Assembly (NCBI RefSeq): GCF_024305245.1
Contig: NZ_JAMWYX010000004.1
Span: 124,001 to 188,000, forward strand
DNA from: Erythrobacter sp.
GTDB lineage: Bacteria; Pseudomonadota; Alphaproteobacteria; Sphingomonadales; Sphingomonadaceae
Length of the DNA stretch: 64,000 nucleotides
Direction of reading: 5' to 3'
Shown here: piece after piece, positions 8,074 to 17,535 of the stretch
Layout: each line of letters opens with the position of its first letter
Position numbering within the stretch: the first letter of the stretch is position 1
Made by a program: the position numbers and the translations under genes
The notes under the pieces: model-generated
What the model was told of the DNA's origin: nothing
What the model saw: the letters and a program-made list of their open reading frames with translations, nothing else
Database searches by the model: none

Positions 8074-9338
8074 TTTCTGCGACAGGTGCCGCCCCCATAA
8101 CGTCGCAGGAGCGCGTCGGCGTGCTCGACGTGCTGCGCGGCTTTGCGCTGCTGGGCGTGCTGATGGTTCATCTCAACACCTGGCCCGCGCCGCCATTTCT
8201 GACGACCGAGGTGCAATGGGCGGCGTTGACAGCGACGCGCGCCGACCGATGGACCGAATTTCTCGCCACGTGGCTGTTCTATGACAAGGCCAATACGCTG
8301 TTCGCCTTCCTGTTCGGCGCAGGCTTCTGGGTGCAGATGCAGCGGATGATGGGCCGGGCGGCGGTGACGGGGGCGGCAACCGGCACAAGCGGCAGCTTCG
8401 GGACGCTCTATCTGCGCCGCCTTGCGGTGCTGCTGGCGATAGGCATCATCAACTGCGCCTTCTTCTGGCCGTGGGACATCCTGCACGTCTATGCCATCGC
8501 AGGCTTCGCGCTGTTCGCGCTACGCAACGCCAGCGACCGGCTGCTGCTGATTGGCGGACTGGTGTTCGCTTTTGCCGGTCGGCCGGTTCTGGACCTTGTG
8601 CTCGAACGGCTCGGCACGATGGGCCCTGCACTTGAGATGGCCTATGCCGATGCGGCCATTCTCGAACGCCAATCGGCGACAAGTTACGCCGATCAATTCG
8701 GGCTGTTCCAGCAACTGACCTTCGTCGAATGGCTGTCGGGCGGGCTGATCGTCGGCTGGCTCGCCTATGCGCTGGGGCGGTTCATGATCGGCGCTTACGT
8801 CGCGCGTCGCGGCTGGCTGCAGCGCTCGGGCGAGCTGCTGCCGCAATACCGCTTCTGGCTGGCGGTATGCCTGCCGCTCGGTCTTGCGGGTGAATTTGTG
8901 GCCACAGCGCTTTCGCTGGAGACGTTTGCAGCACTCGCACCGCTCGCCGGGATGAAGACCGCGCTGCATTTCGCCAGCGTCCCGCTACTCGCTGTCGGCT
9001 ATGTCTGCCTGATCGTGCTTGTCTATCATTCGGGTGCATCGGGGCTGGTCCGCATCTTTGCGCCGGTCGGCCGGATGGCGCTGACCAATTACATTGCGCA
9101 AGGGATCGCCATCGGCCTGCTGCTTTACGGCTTCACCCCCGCGCTCGACATGCTGGGCAAGATCGGCCCGCTCGCGCTGACCGTTTGCGGACTTGGCTTT
9201 TTCGCAGCGCAAATCGTCGTCAGCCACTGGTGGCTGCGCGTCTTTGCCTATGGTCCGCTCGAATGGGTCTGGCGGGCGCTGACTTACGGCGCGCGCCCGC
9301 CGATGCGGCGCGCCGTCACGCGGGCGATGCCGGCGTGA
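8058..9338 (+). CDS. DUF418 (YeiB-like) membrane protein
   Basis: Polytopic membrane protein of 426 residues. The start RVGVLDVLRGFALLGVLMVHLN is the classic opening of the DUF418/YeiB group, related to acyltransferase-3-like and heparan-acetyltransferase-like membrane proteins. About ten hydrophobic helices follow, with the family ending GRMALTNYIAQ then SHWWLRVFAYGPLEWVWRALTYG. Function in the family is not established; a role in transferring groups to exported molecules is often proposed. The start could be ATG at 8058 or ATG at 8070, the latter overlapping the preceding stop. It is convergent with putA. Confidence 0.85.
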   Translation: MQPAMISATGAAPITSQERVGVLDVLRGFALLGVLMVHLNTWPAPPFLTTEVQWAALTATRADRWTEFLATWLFYDKANTLFAFLFGAGFWVQMQRMMGRAAVTGAATGTSGSFGTLYLRRLAVLLAIGIINCAFFWPWDILHVYAIAGFALFALRNASDRLLLIGGLVFAFAGRPVLDLVLERLGTMGPALEMAYADAAILERQSATSYADQFGLFQQLTFVEWLSGGLIVGWLAYALGRFMIGAYVARRGWLQRSGELLPQYRFWLAVCLPLGLAGEFVATALSLETFAALAPLAGMKTALHFASVPLLAVGYVCLIVLVYHSGASGLVRIFAPVGRMALTNYIAQGIAIGLLLYGFTPALDMLGKIGPLALTVCGLGFFAAQIVVSHWWLRVFAYGPLEWVWRALTYGARPPMRRAVTRAMPA

Positions 9339-9369
9339 CGGCGCTCACCGTGCAAGCGCTTGGCTGATC

Positions 9370-12300
9370 TCACCCCGCCGCCAGCAGACTGGCGTTGCCG
9401 CCCGCTGCCGTGGTGTCGATCGTCATCACCCGTTCGGTGGCAAAGCGCAGCAGATAGTGCGGCCCACCCGCTTTCGGGCCGGTGCCCGACAGGCCCTCGC
9501 CGCCGAACGGCTGGCTTTCCACCACCGCACCGATCTGGTTACGGTTGACGTAGAAATTGCCGACCCGCGCGCGCGCCTTCACGAACCGCCGCGTTTCCGC
9601 GATGCGGCTGTGCAGGCCGAGCGTTAGGCCGAAGCCGGTGGCGTTGATATCCTCGACCACCTGCCCCAATTCGCTCGCCCGGAAGCGCGCGACGTGCAGC
9701 ACCGGGCCGAAATGTTCGCGTTGCAGATCGCGGATCGAGCCGAGCTCGACGATGGTCGGCGCGACGAAGCAGCCCTTTGCCACCCCCGGTGGCAGCGGCA
9801 GGCGCGTGACCTTGCGCTCGCTTGTCAGGCAGCGCGCTACGTGGCGTTCCAGCCGCGCCTGCGCATCGGGATCGATCACCGGGCCGACGTCGGTGGCGAG
9901 ATGCGCCGGATCGCCGATATGCAGCGCCTCGAACCCGCCGCGGATCATTTCGAGCATCTGATCGGCAATGTCATCCTGCAGATACAGCACCCGCAGCGCC
10001 GAACAGCGTTGCCCGGCGCTTTGGAAAGCGCTTCCCACCACATCGCGCACCACCTGTTCGGGCAGGGCCGAACTGTCGACGATCATCGCGTTCTGCCCGC
10101 CGGTTTCGGCGATCAGCGTGGCGATCGGGCCATCTCTGCCCGCCAGCGTGCGGTTGATCGCCTGCGCGGTCTCGGTCGAACCGGTGAAGGCGACGCCTGC
10201 GAGCTTGGGGTGGGCGGTGATCAACTGGCCGACAGTGCCCGCGCCCGGAAGGAGCTGCAACGCTTCGGGCGGGATACCCGCCTCGTGGCACAATCTCACC
10301 GCCAGCGCAGCGATCAGCGGGGTCTGTTCGGCGGGCTTGGCGATCACGCTGTTGCCCGCCGCCAGCGCGGCGGCGGCCATGCCGGTGAAGATTGCCAGCG
10401 GGAAGTTCCACGGCGAAATCGTGGCGAACACGCCGCGGCCGTGCAGCGAGAGGCTGTTCTCTTCCCCCGTCGGCCCCGGAAGCATGATCGGTGCAGCGAA
10501 TTGCCGACGCGCCTCGACCGCGTAGAAGCGCAGGAAATCGACCGCTTCGCGCAACTCCAGCACCGCATCGAGCAGGGTCTTGCCCGCCTCGCGCTGGCAC
10601 AGGCTGAGGAATTCGTCGGTATGCGCTTCGAACAGGTCGGCGGCTTCTTCCAGCAGCAAGGCGCGCTTGTCGCCGCCCAGTGCATCCCAACCCGGCTGGA
10701 TCGCGGCGGCGCGGGTGAAGGCGGCATCGACTTCCTCGGCCGTGGCATCGCGGCGGGTGCCGACGACCACAGACAGATCATGCGGCATGGTGATCGGGGC
10801 GCTTTCGCCCGGATTTGCCGCCGGGAAAGTCGGCTCGGCCCGCCAGTGGACGTTTTCGAGCGATGTCAGCCGCGCTTGCAGCGGTTCTCGCACCAGCGGA
10901 TCGCTGAGGTCGATGCCTGCGCTGTTGCGGCGGTTTGCAAAGATATCGCCAGGCAGCGGGATCGCCGGATTGCGGCGCGGAGCCAGCGCGGCGAGTTCGG
11001 CCACCGGATCGCCGACCAGCTCCTCGGGCGCGGTATCGGCATCGCCCATGCGGTTGACGAAGCTGGTGTTCGCGCCGTTTTCCAGCAGGCGGCGCACCAG
11101 ATAGGCGAGCAGTTCCTTGTGCCCGCCGACCGGAGCATAGATACGCACCGGGGTTCGCCGGTTGCCTTCGAGCGCGTGGAGCGCGTCATACACTTCCTCG
11201 CCCATCCCGTGCAGGCGCTGGAATTCGAATGATCGCCCTTCGCTGAGTTCTTTGATCGATGCGATGGTGTAGGCGTTGTGCGTGGCGAAGGCCGGGTGGA
11301 TCACATCGGCGTGTTCGAACAGGCGCGCGGCGCAGGCGAGGTAGGACACATCGGTTGCCACCTTGCGGGTGAACACCGGGTAATCATCATATCCGCCGAC
11401 CTGCGAAAGCTTGATCTCGCTGTCCCAATATGCGCCCTTGACCAGCCGCACGAACAGCTTGCGCCCGTGTCGCCGGGCCAGCTTGCCCGCCCAATCGCAC
11501 AGCGGCACGCCGCGCTTCTGATAGGCCTGCACCGCAAGCCCGAACCCTTCCCAGCGGCTGCCGTCGGGACGGCGGAACAGTTCATCATCCGCCACCAGTT
11601 CCTCGATGATGTCGAGGCTGAGTTCCAGCCGCTCGGCTTCTTCGGCGTCGATGGTGAAGTGGATGTCGGCATCGCGCGCCCTGATCGCCAGCGCCTTGAC
11701 CACCGGCACCATCGCCGCGCGCGCCTGATCGGCGTGGAAGAAGGTGTATTTGGGATGCAACGCCGACAGCTTGACCGAAATGCCCGGTGATCCGCCCACG
11801 CCTGCGCCAGCCTCGCGCGCCAGCCGGGTCAGCGCGGCTTCGTAGGCCAGCCGGTACTTTTCGGCATCGTGATAGGTCATTGCGGCCTCGCCCAGCATGT
11901 CGAAGCTGTGGGTGATGCCCTTCGCACGTTCGGGGGCCGCGCGCTTCAGCGCTTCCTCGATCGTGCGGCCGAACACGAATTGCCCGCCCAAAATCCGCAT
12001 TGCCTGCATCGTCGCGGTGCGGATCACCGGCTCGCCCAGCCGGTTCATGGTGCGCTTCAGCACTTTGCCCATCCCGCGCTGGTGCGCCTCGGGCTGTTCC
12101 AGCACTTCGCCGGTCAGCATCAGCGAAAAGGTCGCCGCATTGACGAAGGTGGACGAGCTTTCGCCCAGATGCTCGCCCCAGTCGATGGTGCCGATCTTGT
12201 CGCGGATCAGCGCGTCGGCGGTGGCGGCATCGGGCACACGCAGCAGCGCTTCGGCAAGGCACATCAGCGCGATGCCTTCATCCGTGTCGAGCCCGTATTG

Positions 12301-12513
12301 CTGCAGGAAGGCATCGACCCCGCTGGCCTTTTCCTCGCGCGCGCCTTCGATCAGGCGGATTGCCAGAGCGGCGGCATCGGCATGGACCCGCACAGCCGGA
12401 GCCGCCTGTTCCAGCCGCTCGGCGATGCAGGCTTCCTCCTCGGCGCGATAGGCGCGGCGCAGCGCGGTGCGATCCACGGGGGCAAAGGAAAAAGCAGCTG
12501 CTGCGTCGGCCAT
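9370..12513 (-). CDS. putA: Bifunctional proline dehydrogenase / glutamate-gamma-semialdehyde dehydrogenase
   Basis: PutA of 1047 residues. It oxidises proline to pyrroline-5-carboxylate with FAD at the membrane, then the semialdehyde to glutamate with NAD. The proline dehydrogenase barrel covers about residues 130-450 (RLVKGAYWDSEIKLSQ, FATHNAYTI). The aldehyde dehydrogenase half covers about 530-1010, with LIAETGGQNAMIVDSSA and catalytic Cys in SAFQSAGQRCSALRV. No ribbon-helix-helix DNA-binding region precedes the barrel, so this form should not repress its own gene. The chosen ATG at 12513 has GAGGTGAACAC upstream; the ORF-track start is 88 codons too early. The gene is monocistronic and divergent from the YciI-like gene. 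Confidence 0.95.
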   Translation of the reverse strand: MADAAAAFSFAPVDRTALRRAYRAEEEACIAERLEQAAPAVRVHADAAALAIRLIEGAREEKASGVDAFLQQYGLDTDEGIALMCLAEALLRVPDAATADALIRDKIGTIDWGEHLGESSSTFVNAATFSLMLTGEVLEQPEAHQRGMGKVLKRTMNRLGEPVIRTATMQAMRILGGQFVFGRTIEEALKRAAPERAKGITHSFDMLGEAAMTYHDAEKYRLAYEAALTRLAREAGAGVGGSPGISVKLSALHPKYTFFHADQARAAMVPVVKALAIRARDADIHFTIDAEEAERLELSLDIIEELVADDELFRRPDGSRWEGFGLAVQAYQKRGVPLCDWAGKLARRHGRKLFVRLVKGAYWDSEIKLSQVGGYDDYPVFTRKVATDVSYLACAARLFEHADVIHPAFATHNAYTIASIKELSEGRSFEFQRLHGMGEEVYDALHALEGNRRTPVRIYAPVGGHKELLAYLVRRLLENGANTSFVNRMGDADTAPEELVGDPVAELAALAPRRNPAIPLPGDIFANRRNSAGIDLSDPLVREPLQARLTSLENVHWRAEPTFPAANPGESAPITMPHDLSVVVGTRRDATAEEVDAAFTRAAAIQPGWDALGGDKRALLLEEAADLFEAHTDEFLSLCQREAGKTLLDAVLELREAVDFLRFYAVEARRQFAAPIMLPGPTGEENSLSLHGRGVFATISPWNFPLAIFTGMAAAALAAGNSVIAKPAEQTPLIAALAVRLCHEAGIPPEALQLLPGAGTVGQLITAHPKLAGVAFTGSTETAQAINRTLAGRDGPIATLIAETGGQNAMIVDSSALPEQVVRDVVGSAFQSAGQRCSALRVLYLQDDIADQMLEMIRGGFEALHIGDPAHLATDVGPVIDPDAQARLERHVARCLTSERKVTRLPLPPGVAKGCFVAPTIVELGSIRDLQREHFGPVLHVARFRASELGQVVEDINATGFGLTLGLHSRIAETRRFVKARARVGNFYVNRNQIGAVVESQPFGGEGLSGTGPKAGGPHYLLRFATERVMTIDTTAAGGNASLLAAG

Positions 12514-12691
12514 ATATGTGTTCACCTCATACGAATCGGGGCAATTCGCCGCGCCTTGAACCCCCAGCGGCTGCGCTTCAAGTTCAGTGTTTGCAACATT
12601 GCTCCGGTGCGGCCGCCCAGTGCAGGCGGCGTGCTTGAACGCAGGCGACCGGCTGTTAAGGTCGCAACCGAGCAAAAGGGGATCACCAGCC

Positions 12692-12979
12692 ATGCGGATG
12701 TTCTGCTTCCACTGCCGGGATGGCGAAGACGGCGGCCGCCTGCGCGGGATCCACCGCCCGGCGCATCTCGACTTCATTCACGCCAATGCCGACCATTTCG
12801 TGATCGTCGGCCCGCTGAAGCGCGGTGACGGGCTGATCATCGGATCGCTGCTGATCGTGAAAGCGGAGGATGAGGAGGCCGCGCGCGCCATCCTCGCCGG
12901 CGATCCCTATCTCACCGGCGGCGTGTGGCAATCGATCCGGGTCGACGAGTTCACCCCGCTGCTGGGCGACTGGGCCTAG
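12692..12979 (+). CDS. YciI family protein
   Basis: A 95-residue protein of the YciI-like dimeric alpha-beta barrel family: an N-terminal strand MRMFCFHCRDG, the conserved RPAHLDFIHANADHFVIVGPL, and ARAILAGDPYLTGGVWQSIRVDEF near the end, which is the family's usual DP-F/Y-...-GV pattern. The His-Asp pair typical of the active-site cleft is present. The chosen ATG at 12692 follows AAAAGGGG; the longer ORF start is upstream non-coding DNA. The biochemical role of most YciI proteins is unknown. Confidence 0.85.
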   Translation: MRMFCFHCRDGEDGGRLRGIHRPAHLDFIHANADHFVIVGPLKRGDGLIIGSLLIVKAEDEEAARAILAGDPYLTGGVWQSIRVDEFTPLLGDWA

Positions 12980-13081
12980 GCCGGGACTAATGGCCGCTTT
13001 CGGGAAGTGGTTGGGACGAGGTTGATGACCGGGATTGGGTGGAAACCTGCCATGGATTCCGAATGATTGCCACACCCGTTC

Positions 13082-13100
13082 GTGCCTGTCAGACAGGCAC
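13082..13100 (+). promoter_or_regulatory. Perfect inverted repeat just upstream of the ynfA-like gene
   Basis: GTGCCTGTC-A-GACAGGCAC, nine-base arms with one central base, ends 4 bases before the ATG at 13105 and occupies the place where a ribosome site would be. It could be an operator or an RNA hairpin that hides the start codon. No T-run follows, so it is not a classic terminator. Confidence 0.5.
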
Positions 13101-13104
13101 CGCG

Positions 13105-13428
13105 ATGACCTATTTGATCTACATCGGTGCGGCACTGGCCGAGATCGCGGGTTGCTTCGCATTTTGGGCTTGGCTGCGCCTTGATCGCACACCGATCTGG
13201 CTAATCCCTGGCGTTCTGTCGCTGTGCCTTTTTGCCTTCCTGCTCACGCTCGTCGAGGCTGAGCATGCTGGTCGCACCTATGCGGCTTACGGTGGAATCT
13301 ATATTCTTTCAGCGCTGGGTTGGCTTTGGATGGCTGAGGGGATCAAACCTGATCGTTGGGACATTATCGGAGTGGCCATCTGCTTATTAGGGGCGTCGAT
13401 CATTCTGTGGGGACCGCGCCCAGCTTGA
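13105..13428 (+). CDS. YnfA family (UPF0060) membrane protein
   Basis: A 107-residue protein with four membrane segments, related to small multidrug resistance transporters. [16 protein letters not shown], the [22 protein letters not shown] block and GAAIILWGPR-like ending (here [12 protein letters not shown]) are diagnostic for the YnfA family. The start is the ATG at 13105; the ORF-track start lies 22 codons upstream and would include the inverted repeat. It sits at the left border of the metal-resistance block and is convergent with the cation transporter gene 22 bases away. YnfA relatives are tied to export of toxic cations or dyes; the substrate here is unknown. Confidence 0.88.
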   Translation: MTYLIYIGAALAEIAGCFAFWAWLRLDRTPIWLIPGVLSLCLFAFLLTLVEAEHAGRTYAAYGGIYILSALGWLWMAEGIKPDRWDIIGVAICLLGASIILWGPRPA

Positions 13429-13450
13429 ATGAGGGAAGACCGATCGTCGC

Positions 13451-14089
13451 TCACAGTTTGAACTGATCACCCTTCTCATGCTCTGTGCCATCCTCATCAT
13501 GGACGTCCATGTGGGCGTCCCGCAGGATATCGATACCGCCATATAGCGCTATTCCGGCGACAGCGATACCGACCACAAGATCGGGCCAGTTTGCGCCGGA
13601 CACCATCACGATGATGGCGGCAATGATGATGCCGCCGTTGGAAATAAAATCGTTGAAGCTGAAGGTCGTCGCCGCGCGAAGATTGACGTCCTTCTCGCTC
13701 ATCTTGTTGAGCAGCCTCAAGCAGATCAGATTCACGACAGCCGCCACCGCTGCCATCGCCATCATCATGATGCCAACTGGCTCTGATCCTTCAACAAACC
13801 GCCGGATGGCATCGGCGATGACGCCGCCTGCAAAAACGAGCAGCATGATACCGGAAAAGCGTGCCGCGCCGCGCTTCCAGGTTCGCGAACGCGACAGGGC
13901 CAGCAGGCTCAGCGCATAGACCACCGCGTCCGATGAATTATCCAGTCCGTTAGCGAGCAGAGCGTTGGAATCGCCCGCGATGCCGGTGATGAAGAAGCCG
14001 ACAGCGATGGCGACGTTAAGCCACAGGACGATCCACAAGGTGCGCCGCTTTTCGGCTGTGTCGAGGTGAAGGTCGCCTTCGCCGCTCAT
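13451..14089 (-). CDS. Cation diffusion facilitator family transporter
   Basis: CDF-type cation transporter of 212 residues with about six membrane helices. The family features are NALLANGLDNSSDAVVYALSL in helix 2 (the metal-site Asp pattern near the start of the protein) and TFSFNDFISNGGIIIAA in helix 5. It ends with a short His/Asp/Glu-rich tail (AHMDVHDEDGTEHEKGD) that could bind metal, and it lacks the long cytoplasmic C-terminal domain. ATG at 14089 has AAAGGAG upstream and is preferred to the one seven codons earlier. It lies downstream of the RND pump genes, so a role in exporting Zn, Co or Cd from the cytosol to the periplasm is likely. Confidence 0.85.
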   Translation of the reverse strand: MSGEGDLHLDTAEKRRTLWIVLWLNVAIAVGFFITGIAGDSNALLANGLDNSSDAVVYALSLLALSRSRTWKRGAARFSGIMLLVFAGGVIADAIRRFVEGSEPVGIMMMAMAAVAAVVNLICLRLLNKMSEKDVNLRAATTFSFNDFISNGGIIIAAIIVMVSGANWPDLVVGIAVAGIALYGGIDILRDAHMDVHDEDGTEHEKGDQFKL

Positions 14090-14199
14090 CTCATTATCTC
14101 CTTTGCCCACCGACTATTCTGCTCAGACCAGACGGGATGGCCGCCAGCGCGATGGTCAAGTGCAGAAGCTTTCCACATCGCGTTGGCTCCCGACTTCAC

Positions 14200-17100
14200 C
14201 TAGTTAAGGCCGCCAAACTCCCCCTGTTCGTCCTGCGTAGCGTGACGGCGCAAGCCGTCGCGCCACTTCTGCCTCCAGCTGCGCCTGTCGTCGGAATCGC
14301 CCAGCACAAGTCTGGCGATCGCCGGCAGAACGAAAAGCGTGAGAATCGTCGCGGTGATCAGGCCGCCGATGACCACAGTCGCGAGCGGCCGTTGCACTTC
14401 TGCGCCCGTCCCGGTCGCGATCGCCATCGGCACGAAGCCAAGCGATGCAACCAGCGCAGTCATCAGCACCGGACGGATACGAGCCAGCGCACCGTCAATG
14501 ATTGCTTCCTCCAGTGCCATGCCCTTGTCGAGGCGCTGTCGGATGGCCGTCATCATCACCAATCCGTTGAGCACCGCCACGCCAGAAAGAGCGATAAAGC
14601 CCACCGCCGCCGAGACCGAGAAGGGCAACCCCCGCAAGGCCAGAGCAAAGACGCCGCCTGCCAAAGCCATGGGGATGGCGCTGAACACCGCCAGAGCCGG
14701 AACCCATCCGCCGAGCGCCATGAACAGGAGCAGCAGCACCAAAGCGAAGCAGACCGGCACGACGATAGCGAGCCGCGCCTGCGCCGCTTGCAGGTTCTGA
14801 TACTGACCGCCCCATTCGATGAACGAGGCGGGGGGCATCTCGACCTGCGTCGCGACGCCCTCCTGCGCTTCCTCGACGAAGGAGCCCAGATCACGTTCGC
14901 GGACATTGGCCGATACAATCACGAGCCGCCGCCCTTGTTCACGGCGCACTTCTGCCAGACCATCGACCACCCGGAAATCGGCGAGCGTCCGCAGAGGTAT
15001 GGACACACCGTTTTCAAGCACGATCGGAAGCGCACCAAGCTGGTCAAAGTCGTCGCGCGTGGCAGCATCGAGGCGCACAACGACATCGAACCGCCGGTCG
15101 CCTTCGAACACCATGCCCGCGGGCCGACCGCCCAAAGCGATGGCCACCGATTGGGCCACCTCCTCTATGGTGAGCCCGTAGCGGGCGATGGTCGGCCGAT
15201 CGAAAGCAATGTCGAGCGTGGGGAAGCCCGTGACCTGCTGCACCTTTACGTCTGCGGCGCCTTCCACTTCGCGCAGAACACCGGCAACTTTGCCTGCCGC
15301 TTCGGTGAGCGCGGTAAGGTCATCGCCGTAAAGCTTGACCCCCACATCACCACGGACGCCGGCGATCAGTTCGTTGAACCGCAATTCGATCGGCTGGCTG
15401 AACTCGTAAAGGTTACCGACAAGACCGCTGAGAGCCTCCTCAATTTCCGAGATCAAGGCGTCCTTGGACAAGCTGGGGTCGGGCCATTCCTCTCGCGGCT
15501 TGAGAATGACATAGGAATCCGAGATGTTGGGCGGCATCGGATCGCTGGCAACCTCAGCTGTGCCTGTTCTTGAGAACACCAGCTCCACCTGCGGAAACTC
15601 TTCAATGCGGTCCTCGACCTGTCGCTGCATGGCGAGCGAACGTTCAAGCGAGGTGGAGGGAATGCGCAGGGATTGCACCGCCAGGTCGCGCTCGTCGAGC
15701 TGCGGGGTGAACTCGCTGCCGAGGAAGCTGAACACCACAGTCGCAAGCGCAAAGGCTCCTGCTCCGGCCCCAATCACTGGCCAAGGCCGGGCAATCGCCT
15801 TGCGCAAGGCCGGACCATACCGCTCCTTTGCCCAGACAATCGGCTTCACTTCCTTCTCGGTCAGCTTCTTGTTGAGCAGCACCGCAATCATCGCCGGGAC
15901 AAAGGTCAGCGACAGCACGAAGGCCGATGCCAGCGCCAGCATCATAGTGATCGCCATCGGCGAGAACGTCTTGCCCTCGACCCCTGTGAAGGTGAGCAGC
16001 GGGGCAAAAACAAGGAAAATGATCGCCTGGCCGTAAACGGTCGGTTTGATCATTTCCTGTGCCGCAAGGCGGGTTTCGGTCAGGCGTTCCCCGAGGGTGA
16101 GCAAGCGCCCTTCATGATGCTGCCGTGCAGCCAAGCGCGCGACGCTGTTCTCGACGATGATGACCGCACCATCGACGATCAGCCCAAAGTCCAATGCGCC
16201 GAGGCTCATCAGATTGCCCGACACACCGAGCCGGTTCATCCCTACCGCTGCGAGCAGCATCGAGAACGGGATGACCAGCGCCGTGATAATTGCTGCCCGG
16301 ATATTGCCAAGCAGCAGAAACAGCACTGCGATAACCAGCAAGGCCCCTTCGAGCAGGTTTTTCTCCACGGTCGCGATCGTGGCATCGACCAGCGATGAGC
16401 GGTTGTAGACGATCTTCGCCATTACGCCTTCAGGTAGCGACGCACGAACCTCTCCAAGCCGTGTAGCTGCGTTCGCAGCCACGGTTCGGCTGTTCTCGCC
16501 TGCGCGCATCAGAACCGTGCCGACCACGGCTTCTTCGCCATTGAGCGATGCCGCCCCGGTGCGCAGATCGCCGCCGATGGCGACATCGGCCACATCGCCG
16601 ATGCGGATGGGAACGCCCTCGCGGGTCGCCACCACAGACTCCTTGATCGCCTCGACACCGTCAAGCCGGGCATCGACGCGCACCAGCAATGCCTCGCCCG
16701 CTCGGTCAACGAAGTTGGCTCCGGCCGCAAGATTGGCTGCTTCCAGCGCTTCAATCAGCGAATCGAACGAAAGACCATAACCTGTAAGCCGCGCCGGATC
16801 AGGCTGCACCAGATACTGCTTTTCGAAGCCACCTATCGAATCGACCCCGGCAACGCCATCGATGGACCGCATGAGCGGAGCCACGACCCAGTCCTGCACG
16901 GTGCGCAGATAGGCGGCCTTGGCAACCTCGCTGTCGAGCCGGTCGCCGCGCTCGGTAATGAAGCTGCCGTCGGACTGCCAGCCCGTTCGCTCGCCTGTTG
17001 CCGCACCCTTGCCGCCGGGATGCTCATATTCGATCGTATACATCAGCACTTCGCCAAGGCCGGTCGAAATCGGCCCCATGGTAGGTTCCGCGCCTTCGGG

Positions 17101-17535
17101 CAGCGATGCGCCGATCGGTGCGAGCCGCTCGTTCACTTGGCTGCGAGCGAAGTAGATGTCGGTCCCTTCCTCGAAGATCGCTGTCACCTGGCTGAAGCCG
17201 TTGCGCGAAATCGAGCGGGTCATTTCGAGCCCCTCGATCCCGGCGAGGCCGGTCTCGATGGGGAACGTTACCTGCGTTTCGACTTGAGAAGGTGAAAGTG
17301 CAGGCGCGCTTGTGTTGATCTGGACCTGCGTGTTGGTGATGTCAGGAACCGCATCGATCGGCAGGCGGACCAGATTGAACGCGCCATAGACTGCCGCAAG
17401 GATAGTCAGAGCGATGATCCCCCAGCGAAACCGCACCGCAATGGCGAGAACCATGCCGATGACGCCGTGGCCATCATCACTGCCGTGGGTCGGACTATCC
17501 TCGTGCGAGGGAGCTGCGGTGTGATCAATGCCCAT
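14200..17535 (-). CDS. CzcA-type heavy-metal RND efflux pump
   Basis: Inner-membrane proton antiporter of 1111 residues, the HME-RND family of tripartite metal exporters. The signature DFGLIVDGAVIIVEN in helix 4 matches the DFGx3DGAx3VEN pattern linked to divalent cations (Zn, Co, Cd, Ni) rather than the Cu/Ag group. Two large periplasmic loops and twelve helices are apparent. The N-terminal 20 residues before helix 1 are unusually rich in His and Asp (HTAAPSHEDSPTHGSDDGHG), a possible metal-binding tail. Its start overlaps the end of the membrane-fusion gene by 11 bases. It works with the two upstream genes to span both membranes. Confidence 0.93.
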   Translation of the reverse strand: MGIDHTAAPSHEDSPTHGSDDGHGVIGMVLAIAVRFRWGIIALTILAAVYGAFNLVRLPIDAVPDITNTQVQINTSAPALSPSQVETQVTFPIETGLAGIEGLEMTRSISRNGFSQVTAIFEEGTDIYFARSQVNERLAPIGASLPEGAEPTMGPISTGLGEVLMYTIEYEHPGGKGAATGERTGWQSDGSFITERGDRLDSEVAKAAYLRTVQDWVVAPLMRSIDGVAGVDSIGGFEKQYLVQPDPARLTGYGLSFDSLIEALEAANLAAGANFVDRAGEALLVRVDARLDGVEAIKESVVATREGVPIRIGDVADVAIGGDLRTGAASLNGEEAVVGTVLMRAGENSRTVAANAATRLGEVRASLPEGVMAKIVYNRSSLVDATIATVEKNLLEGALLVIAVLFLLLGNIRAAIITALVIPFSMLLAAVGMNRLGVSGNLMSLGALDFGLIVDGAVIIVENSVARLAARQHHEGRLLTLGERLTETRLAAQEMIKPTVYGQAIIFLVFAPLLTFTGVEGKTFSPMAITMMLALASAFVLSLTFVPAMIAVLLNKKLTEKEVKPIVWAKERYGPALRKAIARPWPVIGAGAGAFALATVVFSFLGSEFTPQLDERDLAVQSLRIPSTSLERSLAMQRQVEDRIEEFPQVELVFSRTGTAEVASDPMPPNISDSYVILKPREEWPDPSLSKDALISEIEEALSGLVGNLYEFSQPIELRFNELIAGVRGDVGVKLYGDDLTALTEAAGKVAGVLREVEGAADVKVQQVTGFPTLDIAFDRPTIARYGLTIEEVAQSVAIALGGRPAGMVFEGDRRFDVVVRLDAATRDDFDQLGALPIVLENGVSIPLRTLADFRVVDGLAEVRREQGRRLVIVSANVRERDLGSFVEEAQEGVATQVEMPPASFIEWGGQYQNLQAAQARLAIVVPVCFALVLLLLFMALGGWVPALAVFSAIPMALAGGVFALALRGLPFSVSAAVGFIALSGVAVLNGLVMMTAIRQRLDKGMALEEAIIDGALARIRPVLMTALVASLGFVPMAIATGTGAEVQRPLATVVIGGLITATILTLFVLPAIARLVLGDSDDRRSWRQKWRDGLRRHATQDEQGEFGGLN

